DNA of 64,000 nucleotides from assembly GCA_040391785.1 (NCBI GenBank), contig JBEBXH010000009.1:1-64000 (forward strand), in the 5' to 3' direction. The translations under genes and the position numbers were made by a program. Source of the stretch: UBA5239 sp040391785. GTDB taxonomy: Bacteria; Verrucomicrobiota; Lentisphaeria; Victivallales; Victivallaceae. The notes under the pieces were generated by a model. It saw nothing but the letters and a program-made list of their open reading frames with translations. It was not told the origin of the DNA and made no database searches. Shown here one piece after another: positions 52,975-61,911 of this stretch. How positions within the stretch are numbered: position 1 is the stretch's first letter; each line of letters begins with the position of its first letter.

Positions 52975-53359
52975 TCTCTTCTCTGTTGTTTAAAGGGTTG
53001 TTGTCCCACTTGATTTTCTTTTTCATGCCGTTGGGGTCGATGGCCACGAAAACGCAGTCCGCACAAAACACGGTCCGGTCCTTGCATTTGGCCATAACCT
53101 CAAACGTGACGCTGGTGTTGCCGCGCCGCACTTTGCCGCAATAAAAATCGACGATATCGCGTTCGCGCACCGGATTTTTAAACGTCATGTCGGAATAATG
53201 GACGGTGACCATGTTATCCTCGCCGGTGACCTGAATGGCGAAGATTGCCGCCACCTCGTCGATCCAGGACATCATATTCCCGCCGAAGAGATTGCCGGCT
53301 ACGCCGAGATCCTTGGTCATGCACAGACGCGAAGCGACTTTGACAACATCATCTTCCAT
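52964..53359 (-). CDS. Acyl-CoA thioesterase, YciA/hotdog type
   Basis: A 131-residue hotdog-fold protein with GNLFGGNMMSWIDEVAAI, the active-site signature of the YciA/acyl-CoA thioesterase group, and VTVHYSDMTFKNPV. It hydrolyses acyl-CoA to the free acid. It is upstream of and overlapping topA; the pairing has no obvious functional link. AAAGGAAG precedes the ATG. Confidence 0.88.
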   Translation of the reverse strand: MEDDVVKVASRLCMTKDLGVAGNLFGGNMMSWIDEVAAIFAIQVTGEDNMVTVHYSDMTFKNPVRERDIVDFYCGKVRRGNTSVTFEVMAKCKDRTVFCADCVFVAIDPNGMKKKIKWDNNPLNNREENGN

Positions 53360-53694
53360 AATTCTTCCTTTACAATATTATTATTAAACATATACGGGGT
53401 TTTGAAATAATGCAAATAAAAATTGAGAACTTTAGGAAATCTCTAAATAATTGGAAAACTTGGACGAAAAACATGCCTCACAGCAGTTGGCGCAATCTTG
53501 CCTACATCTGGTTAGCGATGCTAGCCAGATGCATGCAAAATTACACCTTTGTGCCGCGATTCATCGTTTTTCATCACAAGCCAATTATCAGAGCTTTCCT
53601 TTAATTTTTCCGGCTGAAATCGGCAAGTTGATTTGCATTTTCCGCAAATGGCCTGATATTTACTGAATGCTATATTGAGGAATAAGGGCATTTT
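53360..53694. other. Intergenic region between divergent genes
   Basis: A 335-base gap between the thioesterase (minus) and the MtfA-like gene (plus). It is AT-rich and holds both promoters; AT-rich -10-like sites are present near 53375-53390 on the minus strand and 53665-53675 on the plus strand, without a clear -35. TTTGC/GCAAA around 53634-53650 is a weak hairpin. Short open frames here show no coding signs. Confidence 0.5.
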
Positions 53695-54546
53695 ATGGAA
53701 TTGCTGGATATTATTGTGATCGTCATGATCGGCGTCGCGGTGATTACCTGGACCTGCTGGTCCGGATTTTTCCGGCGGCGGCACCGTGAACGGTATACGC
53801 TCGAGGGGCTGAGCGAGGAGCGCAAGGCGATTGTCAACGAAGTCGCCCTCTGTCATCGGTTGCCCGACAATTTGAAAGAAAAGCTTTACGGGAAAATTGC
53901 GATTTTCCTCCATGAAAAAGAATACGAGGGCTGCGACGGACTGGAAATCACCGACGAAGTCCGGGTGACCATTGCCGCGCTGGCCTGTCTGCTGATCCTG
54001 AACAACGACGCGGATTTTTACCCGAAGCTCCGCAGCATCATCGTCCATCCGCATGTGTACTGGTCGGATCATCAGGTGGTGGTCGGCGGGCAGGTGCTGG
54101 AAGAAGAGGACGTGGCGAAACTCGGGGAGTCCTGGGGGAGCGGTTCGCTGGTGCTCTCCTGGAGCGACACGCTGGCCGATGCCCGCCGGGTTCACGGCCA
54201 CCGCAATGTGGTATTGCACGAATTCGCCCACCAGCTGGACCAGCTCAACGGCGTGGCAAACGGCATGCCCGCGCTGGAGAGTCAGGAGGATTACCAGCGC
54301 TGGGAAGACGTGATGAACGCCGAGTTCCAGAAGCTGCGCCGTCAGGTCAAGCACCATGAATACCACAGCATCGACGAGTACGGGGCGGAGAACCCGGTCG
54401 AATTTTTCGCCGTCATCACCGAGGCGTTTTTCTGCAATCCGGTGGTCACCCGCGAGACGCATCCGGCCATGTACCGGGAGCTGGCCAAATACTACAAACT
54501 CGACCCCATCCAATGGGAAATCGTCGAAAAGCACCACGAATCTTAA
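53695..54546 (+). CDS. MtfA-like zinc metallopeptidase with N-terminal membrane helix
   Basis: A 283-residue protein of the M90 group. HEFAHQLDQLNG (His175, Glu176, His179) is the zinc site, and EFFAVITEAFF further on contains the third-ligand Glu. YDLDP-like and GQVLEEEDVAKLGESW segments also match MtfA. The first 20 residues (LLDIIVIVMIGVAVITWTCW) form a membrane helix, unlike the cytosolic E. coli protein. MtfA there sequesters Mlc; the role here is unknown. Confidence 0.85.
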   Translation: MELLDIIVIVMIGVAVITWTCWSGFFRRRHRERYTLEGLSEERKAIVNEVALCHRLPDNLKEKLYGKIAIFLHEKEYEGCDGLEITDEVRVTIAALACLLILNNDADFYPKLRSIIVHPHVYWSDHQVVVGGQVLEEEDVAKLGESWGSGSLVLSWSDTLADARRVHGHRNVVLHEFAHQLDQLNGVANGMPALESQEDYQRWEDVMNAEFQKLRRQVKHHEYHSIDEYGAENPVEFFAVITEAFFCNPVVTRETHPAMYRELAKYYKLDPIQWEIVEKHHES

Positions 54547-54576
54547 ATTTATTAATATATATGGGAACGAACAATC

Positions 54577-57303
54577 ATGATTAACATTGCCGGTCAATAT
54601 TTTCTGAATCATTTGCTGGAGCGCGAGGAGCTGATTCGCCAGGTGAACGAGGCCGCCGACTGTGGCATCGAATGTCTGTATGCACACGCCCGGCAGGGAT
54701 TGCGGACGCCGTACATGTCGGAGGCGTGGTGGGACGCCATGCGGACGATTGCCGAGGTGTGCCGCCAGCGCGGGATCAAAATGGCGATCTGGGATGAGGA
54801 TTATTACCCCTCGCCGGTGGCCGGGAACCGGGTCATCTGGAACAATCCGGAGCTGATGGCGCAGAATCTGGTATTCACCCATATCGAGGCGCGGGCCGGC
54901 GAAATGGTTGAGCAGTCGCTGGAGCAGGAAGGAGCTGTGCTGCGCTGTTTCGCCGTTTCGGACGGCGGGATCGAGGACATTACGCAGCATTGCGGCACGG
55001 TCAGCCCCAGTTGGAACCGGCGCTATATCAGCCACAGCGCCTACACGGAAGCGGCCAAGATCGGTACGCCCCACTGGCGCGCCGGGATGAGCCCCAAACG
55101 CTTCGCCCTGATGTGGAAAGCGGACCGGGATTGCCGGATTGTCGTGGCCCAGGTGGTGCGGCATACCATCGGTCACAACAGCGATATCATGAATCCGGAA
55201 ACGACCCGGCGCTTCATCGAATACACCCATGCGGAATACATTCGCCAGCTCGGCGGGGAGCTGTTCAAGGAAGTGATGGCTTCGACGTTTATGGACGAGC
55301 CGGCCCCGGCCGGATTTTTCCCGTGGACCGGCAGTTTCGCTGCGGAGTTTCAGTCGGAACACGGCTATGACCTGCTGCCGCAGCTGGCGCACCTGGCGCT
55401 GGATATCGACGAAAAATCGTCTTTGCTGCGCCATCATTACCGCAAAACCCAGATGCGGCTGCTCTGCACGGCGTATCTGAAGCAGACGCAGGATTGGTGC
55501 CGTGAACACGGCATCGAGAGCATCGGACACCTGACCCGGACGGAGTTCCTGGGCTGGGTGGCGCTCTGGTGGCCGAACGAATTGCGCTGTTACAAATATC
55601 TGGATATCCCCTGCAGCGATCCGCTGGGCGCGCTGGTGGCGTGGCCGGATTGCTCGGCGTACCATACCGGCTTGAAGGTGGTGGTGTCCGCCGCGAGGCT
55701 TTTTGACAAGCCGCAGGCGGGGAGCGACGCGCTGGCGGTGACCGGCAGCGAAACCAGTCTGGCGGACATCCGGTTCATCCTGGATTATCATATCGCCATG
55801 GGGATTACTTATTTCAACGTCCACGGGCTGAGCTATTCGCTGGATGGCCCGCGCAAGGACGAAGTGCCGCCGCCGCTCTTTTATCAGCACTCGCAGTGGC
55901 CGCAGATCCACCAGTTGTGGAGCGAAGCCAAGCAGATTTGTGAATTCATGGCCGGCGGCGAAACCACGGTTCAGTTGGGCGTGCTCTATTCAGCGCCGAG
56001 TTTTTACTGCCGCTTCACCGGGGAGTACCGGACCGACCCGCGCGAAGAGGCCATGCACCGTTTCTCCGAATACCTGCTCTCGCATCACAAGGATTTCGAC
56101 TTCCTCGACGAGCTTACCATGGCGGAGTGGGGCGCGGAAAAACTGCTTGAGGAGTTTCCGTATTTCATCGTGGCACATTGCTCCTGGATGGAAGCCGGTA
56201 CCGCGGCATTGTTGGACGAATACGTGGAACTGGGCGGTAAGCTTTGGGTTTACGGTGAGCAGCCCGCGCTGCTGGAAGGCGGCACGTGGCCTTGTACGGT
56301 GGTCGATGAACTGTCGTTTGACGCGATTCCCGGACCGGCCGTGACCGGCGAGGGCACACAGGATATCCTGTTCCGTCAGGTCAAGGTGGACGGCGCGGTT
56401 TATAGTTTTGCATTTAACCGTGCGAGCCGGGCCTTCACGGGTACCCTTGACGGCGCGGAACTTTGGCTGGCGCCGCGGAGCTCACGGCTGCTGGCTCCGG
56501 GTGAGGCCGTGCGCGAACCCGATTTCGCCAAGGCGGTCGCCCTGCGCGACGGCTGGAGTGTACAATTCGATGAAAACCACGTGCCGCTGAACGTCTGGAC
56601 CACCGGCGGCGCGGCGATGTTCGACCTGCTTCACCGCCAGTGCTGCTCCGAGGCGAACCCGGAATTCATCCAGTCCCGTTTCCTCTACTCCGGCAGCGGC
56701 CGCGTGACGTTCGTCATGGATGTCAGTGCTTTGGAAGGCGATGGCTGGGAGCTCACGGTCAACGGTTGTCCGGTCACGGATTTCAAGAAATCGCGGCGCT
56801 ATGACTGCCTGAATCTGGAAGCCGATATCACACCGATGCTGCGCAGCGGCAGCGTGCCGACCCTGAATATCGTCAAACTGCGCGGCGCGATGTTTACCGA
56901 AATGCCGTACCTGTACGGTAACTTCCAGGCGATTTACCGTCACGGTCAGAAAGCCCTGCCATACCTCACCGCGTGCGGCGGCAAGTTCAATCTGGATGTT
57001 CTGCAGCCGTGGTCGGTGCTGGGCTACGGCACCTACTCGGGCCGGGCGGTTTACCGGCGGGTGTTCGAGGCGGCGGAAGCGCGGACGTATCATCTGGATA
57101 TGGGCCGGGTCATCGACGGCGTCAACGTAAGGCTGAACGGCGAACTCCTGAAAGTCTGCATCGGCGAGCCGTTCATGGCCGAACTGGGCTGTCTGCAGCC
57201 CGGCAAATACGAACTGGAACTGGAAGTATTCAACGCCTTGGGGAATCACGACCGGCTGGCCGATCTGCCGTCCGGACTGCTTGGCCCGGTGCGCATCGGA
57301 TAA
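54577..57303 (+). CDS. GH106-like (alpha-L-rhamnosidase-type) glycoside hydrolase
   Basis: A 908-residue protein. The N-terminal TIM-barrel region contains IKMAIWDEDYYPSPVAGNRV, which resembles the Y/W-D-E-x2-x-P-S-G-x-AGG region of GH106 enzymes, then HAEYIRQL...MDEPAPAGFFPWTG. The C-terminal 200 residues look like sugar-binding/galactose-binding beta-sandwich modules (YGTYSGRAVYRRVF, DMGRVIDGVNVRLNG). No signal peptide is visible. It probably cleaves a terminal deoxy-hexose or similar sugar; the family is a tentative assignment. Followed by an MFS transporter gene. Confidence 0.65.
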   Translation: MINIAGQYFLNHLLEREELIRQVNEAADCGIECLYAHARQGLRTPYMSEAWWDAMRTIAEVCRQRGIKMAIWDEDYYPSPVAGNRVIWNNPELMAQNLVFTHIEARAGEMVEQSLEQEGAVLRCFAVSDGGIEDITQHCGTVSPSWNRRYISHSAYTEAAKIGTPHWRAGMSPKRFALMWKADRDCRIVVAQVVRHTIGHNSDIMNPETTRRFIEYTHAEYIRQLGGELFKEVMASTFMDEPAPAGFFPWTGSFAAEFQSEHGYDLLPQLAHLALDIDEKSSLLRHHYRKTQMRLLCTAYLKQTQDWCREHGIESIGHLTRTEFLGWVALWWPNELRCYKYLDIPCSDPLGALVAWPDCSAYHTGLKVVVSAARLFDKPQAGSDALAVTGSETSLADIRFILDYHIAMGITYFNVHGLSYSLDGPRKDEVPPPLFYQHSQWPQIHQLWSEAKQICEFMAGGETTVQLGVLYSAPSFYCRFTGEYRTDPREEAMHRFSEYLLSHHKDFDFLDELTMAEWGAEKLLEEFPYFIVAHCSWMEAGTAALLDEYVELGGKLWVYGEQPALLEGGTWPCTVVDELSFDAIPGPAVTGEGTQDILFRQVKVDGAVYSFAFNRASRAFTGTLDGAELWLAPRSSRLLAPGEAVREPDFAKAVALRDGWSVQFDENHVPLNVWTTGGAAMFDLLHRQCCSEANPEFIQSRFLYSGSGRVTFVMDVSALEGDGWELTVNGCPVTDFKKSRRYDCLNLEADITPMLRSGSVPTLNIVKLRGAMFTEMPYLYGNFQAIYRHGQKALPYLTACGGKFNLDVLQPWSVLGYGTYSGRAVYRRVFEAAEARTYHLDMGRVIDGVNVRLNGELLKVCIGEPFMAELGCLQPGKYELELEVFNALGNHDRLADLPSGLLGPVRIG

Positions 57304-57444
57304 CGCAGCTTCTTGAAATGATTTTTTCGTGATGTTAAAGATTAACATGAAAATATTCTTTTCTTGTCGTACCCTATTGGGAATTTTCCAAATGGGGTGT
57401 AAATTAAACTGCATATTGTTCAAGGACTAATATGCGGCTTCATC

Positions 57445-58725
57445 ATGGTTAACTGGAAGAAAAATTTATTTTTTGTCTGGCTTTCGCAGATTTTATCGCT
57501 GGCAGCCTTCGGGGCCGTAGTGCCTTTTATTCCGCTTTTTCTGCGCGATCACCTGAATATTTCCGACGTCAGCGTGCGCGGCGCCTGGGTGGCGGCGTTT
57601 TACTTTGCCGGACAGGTCGGCTTCTGTATTTTCACGCCGCTGTGGGGCGTGCTGGCGGACCGTTTCGGACGCAAAATCATGCTGCTGCGCGCCAACTTGC
57701 TTTCGGGGTTGATCATGCCGTTGATGGCTTTTTCGCCGTTGCCGTTTATCCTGATTTTCCTGCGTTTCGTGGTCGGGGTATTTTCCGGCACGGTGAATGC
57801 GGCACAGACGCTGGTGTGCAGCACCACGCCGGAGGAGAAACACGGTTTCGCGCTCGGCGCGCTGAGCTCGGCGTTATGGAGCGGCAACATGATCGGATTC
57901 GTGATCGGCGGCTATACGATCAGCAAATTTGGCTTCACGTGGACATTTTTTATTTGCGGGTTTATGCTGCTGGCGGCCGCCGCGCTGGTGCTGTTTTTTG
58001 TCGAAGAGGAGTTTGTGCCGAGGGATATGGCGCGCAAAAAAGAGGCCATGGCGCGGCTGCAGCCGACGATCAAAAAACGCCTGATTCCAAGCTTCAGCCT
58101 GGGCGTATGGAGTTTGCTCATTCTGTTCCTTTTCATCGGGGTGGCGCGTAATTTCGACAGTCCGTTTGTGGCGATGCTGGTGGAGGAGGTCCACGGACCG
58201 GAAGACACCGCCCAGTGGACCGCCGTCATCAGTGCGATCGCCGCCGTGGCCGGGATCATTTCCGGGCTGCTGCTGGGGTACTTGAGCGATCGTTTCTCGC
58301 CGGGCAAAATCGTCATTCCGGCGGCCATCGGCTCCGCGCTGATGATGCTCGTGCAGGGCTTCTCCGGGTCGCTGGGGATGCTCGGTTTCGGGCGCTTCCT
58401 CAACTACTTTTTCGCGGGCGGGATCGACCCGGTTTTCCAGACCATGCTGTCGCGGGCCACGCCGCCGTCCAAGCGTGGTTCGGTGTTCGGCTTGTCGGCC
58501 AGTGCGCGGGTCGGCGGGTCGCTGATCAGTTCGGTCATGGGGGGATATATCATTTTTCATTTCGGGGTACGCAGTATTTTTTATGTCGGGGCGTTGGTGT
58601 TTGCCATTCTGATACCGATGTTTATGATTATTATTTGGCAGAGGAAAAAGCATGAACAAACTAAATCTGGTGTTGGTCGGAGCCGGGCAGGTCGGATTGA
58701 TGATCGCCAGGGCAGCCCGGAATAA
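57445..58725 (+). CDS. Major facilitator superfamily transporter
   Basis: A 426-residue membrane protein with 12 predicted helices and the MFS loop motif GVLADRFGRKIMLLR. A second partial loop motif (LGYLSDRFSPGKIV) occurs in the second half. It would export a drug or import a sugar or acid; substrate unknown. The ATG has no close ribosome binding site. A 6-codon frame (57432-57452) with AAGGA before it overlaps the start and might couple translation. The last 74 bases overlap the next gene in another frame. Confidence 0.88.
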   Translation: MVNWKKNLFFVWLSQILSLAAFGAVVPFIPLFLRDHLNISDVSVRGAWVAAFYFAGQVGFCIFTPLWGVLADRFGRKIMLLRANLLSGLIMPLMAFSPLPFILIFLRFVVGVFSGTVNAAQTLVCSTTPEEKHGFALGALSSALWSGNMIGFVIGGYTISKFGFTWTFFICGFMLLAAAALVLFFVEEEFVPRDMARKKEAMARLQPTIKKRLIPSFSLGVWSLLILFLFIGVARNFDSPFVAMLVEEVHGPEDTAQWTAVISAIAAVAGIISGLLLGYLSDRFSPGKIVIPAAIGSALMMLVQGFSGSLGMLGFGRFLNYFFAGGIDPVFQTMLSRATPPSKRGSVFGLSASARVGGSLISSVMGGYIIFHFGVRSIFYVGALVFAILIPMFMIIIWQRKKHEQTKSGVGRSRAGRIDDRQGSPE

Positions 58726-59617
58726 AGAACATTTCGAGTTCGTCGGCGCGGTGGACAGCGATCCGGCGCTGCAGGGCAGGGACCTCGGCGAATTGTGCGG
58801 CGAAGTGCCCAGCGGCGTGAAGGTGGAGAGCTCCATTCGCGGGCTGTTGAACAAAGTTGAGGCCGACGCGGCGATCGTTACCACCGTATCGTCATTGGCG
58901 GCAGCCGCAGACGCGTTGAAAGAGGTCATTTCCTGCGGCGTACCGGTGGTCACCACTTGCGAGGAACTGGCTTATCCGTGGAAAACGGTGCCGCGCCTGG
59001 CGGCCGAGCTGGACGTGGCGGCGCGGCGGCGCGGGGTGGCGGTGGTCGGCACCGGCGTCAACCCCGGCTTCCTGATGGATTTCCTGCCGCTGGTCATGAG
59101 CTCGATTTGTCAGCAAATCGACCATATCCGGATTTCGCGGGTTCAGGATACCGCGTTTCGCCGTCCGCAATTTCAGCACAAAGTCGGCGTTGGCATGACC
59201 CCCGATGAATTCGCGGCGAAGAATGCCGCCGGCGGTTTCGGCCATATCGGGCTGACGGAGTCGATGTGGATGCTGGCCGACGCTTTTCAGTGGGAGATCA
59301 CGCGCTTCGACAACGAAATCAACCCGGTGACCGGCCCTGACGGCAAGGTCGCCGGCATTCAACAGACCGTCGCCGGTTATGTGGGCGAGGACCGGAAAAT
59401 TGAACTTTTCTTCAAAGCCACCGACGGCGAAAAGACTCCCCACGACCAGGTCGAAATCACCGGTAACCCCTCGTTTACCAGCCGGATCGAGGGGGGAATC
59501 AACGGCGATACCGGGTCGGCGGCGATCGTCTTGAATTGTGCGGCGGCGCTCCGGCGCAGTTCGGCCGGGCTCCATACCATGGCAGACTTTCCACTTCCTT
59601 ACTGGAATATTCGCTGA
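58652..59617 (+). CDS. DapB-fold dehydrogenase, 2,4-diaminopentanoate dehydrogenase-like
   Basis: A 321-residue NAD(P)-dependent protein. The nucleotide motif is LVLVGAGQVGLMIARAA; then TVSSLAAAA, VVTTCEELAYPW and GTGVNPGFLMDFLPLV, which recall the Ord/2,4-diaminopentanoate dehydrogenase group rather than true dihydrodipicolinate reductase. The substrate is likely an amino- or hydroxy-acid derivative. The start has GAGG upstream and lies 74 bases inside the MFS gene, an unusually long overlap. Confidence 0.78.
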   Translation: MNKLNLVLVGAGQVGLMIARAARNKEHFEFVGAVDSDPALQGRDLGELCGEVPSGVKVESSIRGLLNKVEADAAIVTTVSSLAAAADALKEVISCGVPVVTTCEELAYPWKTVPRLAAELDVAARRRGVAVVGTGVNPGFLMDFLPLVMSSICQQIDHIRISRVQDTAFRRPQFQHKVGVGMTPDEFAAKNAAGGFGHIGLTESMWMLADAFQWEITRFDNEINPVTGPDGKVAGIQQTVAGYVGEDRKIELFFKATDGEKTPHDQVEITGNPSFTSRIEGGINGDTGSAAIVLNCAAALRRSSAGLHTMADFPLPYWNIR

Positions 59618-59622
59618 AGCCC

Positions 59623-59650
59623 TTGATTTTCAGCAGACTTATGCTATAGT
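59623..59650 (+). promoter_or_regulatory. Promoter of the DEAD-box helicase gene
   Basis: TTGATT (59623-59628), a 16-base spacer and TATAGT (59645-59650). A 7-bp inverted repeat (TTCAGCA/TGCTGAA) flanks the -10. Confidence 0.6.
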
Positions 59651-59686
59651 AATGGTTTGCTGAATCTAACATAGGATAAACTTGTT

Positions 59687-61318
59687 TTGCTGAATTTTCT
59701 GAAAAAACTTACCGGTCTTCTCAAAGTCGAACCCGCCGCGCCCGCTGCTGCGCGCCCATCCACCACTGCGCCCGCCGTTCACAATCCGCATCCGCAGTCC
59801 GATGAGAAGAAAAGGAAACGCAATCGAAAGAAGCGTTCCGCCGCGCCTGAAGTCTCCGACATCATCGTCGCCGCCGCCGAAAGAGACGAGCGTAAACGCG
59901 ATCGAAAGAAGAAGAAACAGAAGCCGAAAAAATACGAATCGACCGAGTCCTCCGCACCAGTGATGGAACGGCGGAAACCGGAGCGCCCGGAGCGTCTGGA
60001 AATCGTGCCCGAGGAAGAGGGCAAAGTCCGCTTTGGCGACCTGCCGATTCACGACGATATTCTGTACGGGTTGCAGGAACTGGACTTCAAATACTGTACG
60101 CCGATTCAGGCGAAATCGCTGCCGGTGCTGCTGAATGGACGCGACCTGACCGGCAAGGCCCAGACCGGTACCGGCAAAACCGCGGCTTTCCTGATTGCGG
60201 CCTTCACTCACATTCTGAACAATCCGCAGCCGGACCGCAAACCCGGTACCTGCCGTGCGTTGGTGCTGGCCCCGACCCGTGAACTGGCGATCCAGATTCA
60301 CAAGGACGCCGAGGCGCTCTCCTGTTTCGCCAACCTCAACAATCTGGTGATTTTCGGCGGTATGGACTACAAGAAACAGCGCGACCGGCTGGAGAAGCCC
60401 ATCGACATCCTGATCGGTACCCCCGGGCGTATCATCGACTACAGCCGCGGCGGTTACTTGAACCTCTCGAAAGCCGAAATCCTGGTCATTGACGAAGCCG
60501 ACCGTATGCTGGACATGGGATTCATCCCGGACGTCCGCCGTATTGTCAGCCAGCTCCCTCCCGCGGGCAAGCGCCAGACCATGCTGTACAGCGCCACGCT
60601 CGACGCGGACATCATCCGCCTGGTCGACAAATGGCTGATCGACCCCGCGGTGATGGAAAGCGAATCCGAGCAGCTCGTTACCGACCTGATCGACCAGCAG
60701 TTCTACGTGGTTACCCGCAAGGAAAAACTGCCGATGCTGCTGTGGATCCTCTCGCACGAGCATTACGAACGCGTCATCATTTTCGGCAACCGCAAGGACC
60801 GTAACGAGGACCTCGTGCGCCAGCTGGCCAAATACAATATTTACACCGCGCTGCTCTCCGGCGATGTGCCGCAGGAGAAGCGCATGAAGATTCTCGAGCG
60901 CTTCCGCAACGGTACCGAGCGCATCCTGATCGCCACCGACGTGGCCGCCCGCGGGATCCACGTGGACGACGTTTCGCTGGTCATCAACTATGACCTGCCG
61001 GAGCGCGCCGAGGATTACGTGCACCGCATCGGCCGTACCGGCCGGGCCGGACACAAAGGGAAATCGATCAGTCTGGTTTGCGAATTCGGCGGTTATGTAT
61101 TGCCCGAACTCGAAAAACAGCAGAATACCGAATTCCATTGCGTGATTCCGGAAGACGAGTGGGTCAAGCTGCCGTCGCCCTTCGAATGGCGCGACCGCAT
61201 GGCGCTGCGCGAGAAGGAAGAGCATGAGCGTCAGATCGCCGCCGCCAAGTCCCCCGAGGAAAAAGCCGAAGCTGCCGCCATCATCGAAGCCGGCGGAGAG
61301 CTTCCCGAAAGTAAATGA
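59687..61318 (+). CDS. DEAD-box RNA helicase, RhlB/RhlE-like
   Basis: A 543-residue ATP-dependent RNA helicase starting with TTG (AGGA about 10 bases before). After a basic, Pro/Ala/Lys-rich N-terminal extension of about 100 residues, all helicase motifs are present: F near residue 118 with Q motif TPIQAKSLPVLLNGRD, AQTGTGKTAAF, PTRELAIQ, GTPGRIIDY, DEAD in VIDEADRMLDMGF, SAT, ATDVAARGIHVDDV and HRIGRTGRAG. Its stop overlaps the next gene by four bases. Confidence 0.95.
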   Translation: MLNFLKKLTGLLKVEPAAPAAARPSTTAPAVHNPHPQSDEKKRKRNRKKRSAAPEVSDIIVAAAERDERKRDRKKKKQKPKKYESTESSAPVMERRKPERPERLEIVPEEEGKVRFGDLPIHDDILYGLQELDFKYCTPIQAKSLPVLLNGRDLTGKAQTGTGKTAAFLIAAFTHILNNPQPDRKPGTCRALVLAPTRELAIQIHKDAEALSCFANLNNLVIFGGMDYKKQRDRLEKPIDILIGTPGRIIDYSRGGYLNLSKAEILVIDEADRMLDMGFIPDVRRIVSQLPPAGKRQTMLYSATLDADIIRLVDKWLIDPAVMESESEQLVTDLIDQQFYVVTRKEKLPMLLWILSHEHYERVIIFGNRKDRNEDLVRQLAKYNIYTALLSGDVPQEKRMKILERFRNGTERILIATDVAARGIHVDDVSLVINYDLPERAEDYVHRIGRTGRAGHKGKSISLVCEFGGYVLPELEKQQNTEFHCVIPEDEWVKLPSPFEWRDRMALREKEEHERQIAAAKSPEEKAEAAAIIEAGGELPESK

Positions 61319-61761
61319 AGATTCTGGTTGATGCCGACGCGCTTCCCCGCCCACTGAAAGAAGTTCTGTTGAAAGTGGCCGATCGCGAAAAAGTGGAAAC
61401 CGTACTGGTGGCCGCTCATGCACCGCGTCCGCCAGCCTCGGAATACGTCAAAGTCGCCTCCGCCGGAAATGCTTTCAACGCCGCCGATGACTGGATTGTC
61501 GAAAATCTCTCATCAGGCGACCTCGTGGTTACTGCGGATATTCCATTGGCCGACCGCGCCCTTGCGGGTGGAGCCGAAGTCCTCAACCCACGCGGCGAAT
61601 TTTTCACCCCCGCCAACATCAAAAATGCCCTGGCCATGCGCGAATTGATGGAAGAATTGCGGACCACCGGCGAAATCGGCGGCGGCCCCCCTCCATTCTC
61701 CGACAAAGCGCGTGAGTTATTCACCAATGCCCTGCACCGGTTTCTGCACCGGAAGAGGTAA
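61315..61761 (+). CDS. YaiI/UPF0178 family protein
   Basis: A 148-residue protein of the DUF188/UPF0178 family: MKILVDADALPRPLKE at the start, then GDLVVTADIPLADRAL and LNPRGEFFTPANI. The acidic residues recall PIN-like nucleases, and an RNA-related role is possible next to a helicase, but no activity is proven. Length is normal. Confidence 0.92.
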   Translation: MKILVDADALPRPLKEVLLKVADREKVETVLVAAHAPRPPASEYVKVASAGNAFNAADDWIVENLSSGDLVVTADIPLADRALAGGAEVLNPRGEFFTPANIKNALAMRELMEELRTTGEIGGGPPPFSDKARELFTNALHRFLHRKR

Positions 61762-61766
61762 ATAAT

Positions 61767-61866
61767 GCGAGGCGGCCTATGCGGCCCCTCGCGCTCCCCG
61801 CAGCAGGGCGAATTGCCCTGCACCTTTGGACTTTTTGAGAGGAGATCCGCGAGTTTCCGACTCGCG
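61767..61866. other. Intergenic array of three GC-rich hairpins
   Basis: Three successive stems lie between the YaiI-like gene and the convergent amidohydrolase: GCGAGG-c-GGCC/GGCC-CCTCGC (61767-61792), GCAGGGC/GCCCTGC with loop GAATT (61803-61821), and CGCGAGT/ACTCGCG (61848-61866). A T run at 61832-61836 follows the second stem, so it may terminate transcription. The others are unexplained: they may be a REP-like element or a structured RNA. Confidence 0.5.
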
Positions 61867-61911
61867 TCAGGTGGCTGCCGCCCCTGAACCCTGCGGGCGA
61901 AATGAATTGTA

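Noticed and set aside
50980..53013. Open frame of 677 codons antisense to topoisomerase I
   Set aside because: The topoisomerase motifs prove the other strand; the antisense frame is a codon-bias artefact.
53410..53604. Open frame of 64 codons between the thioesterase and the MtfA-like gene
   Set aside because: No ribosome binding site, no motif and odd composition; the segment is AT-rich intergenic DNA.
54561..54570. ATGGGAACGA, a half-site of the LacI-type palindrome
   Set aside because: The second half is absent; a single half-site is not enough to call an operator.
53521..55911. Open frame of 796 codons antisense to the MtfA-like and GH106-like genes
   Set aside because: Both opposite-strand genes have clear motifs; the antisense frame crosses their boundary.
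59666..61423. Open frame of 585 codons antisense to the DEAD-box helicase
   Set aside because: The helicase carries every motif of the family, so the antisense frame is not a gene.
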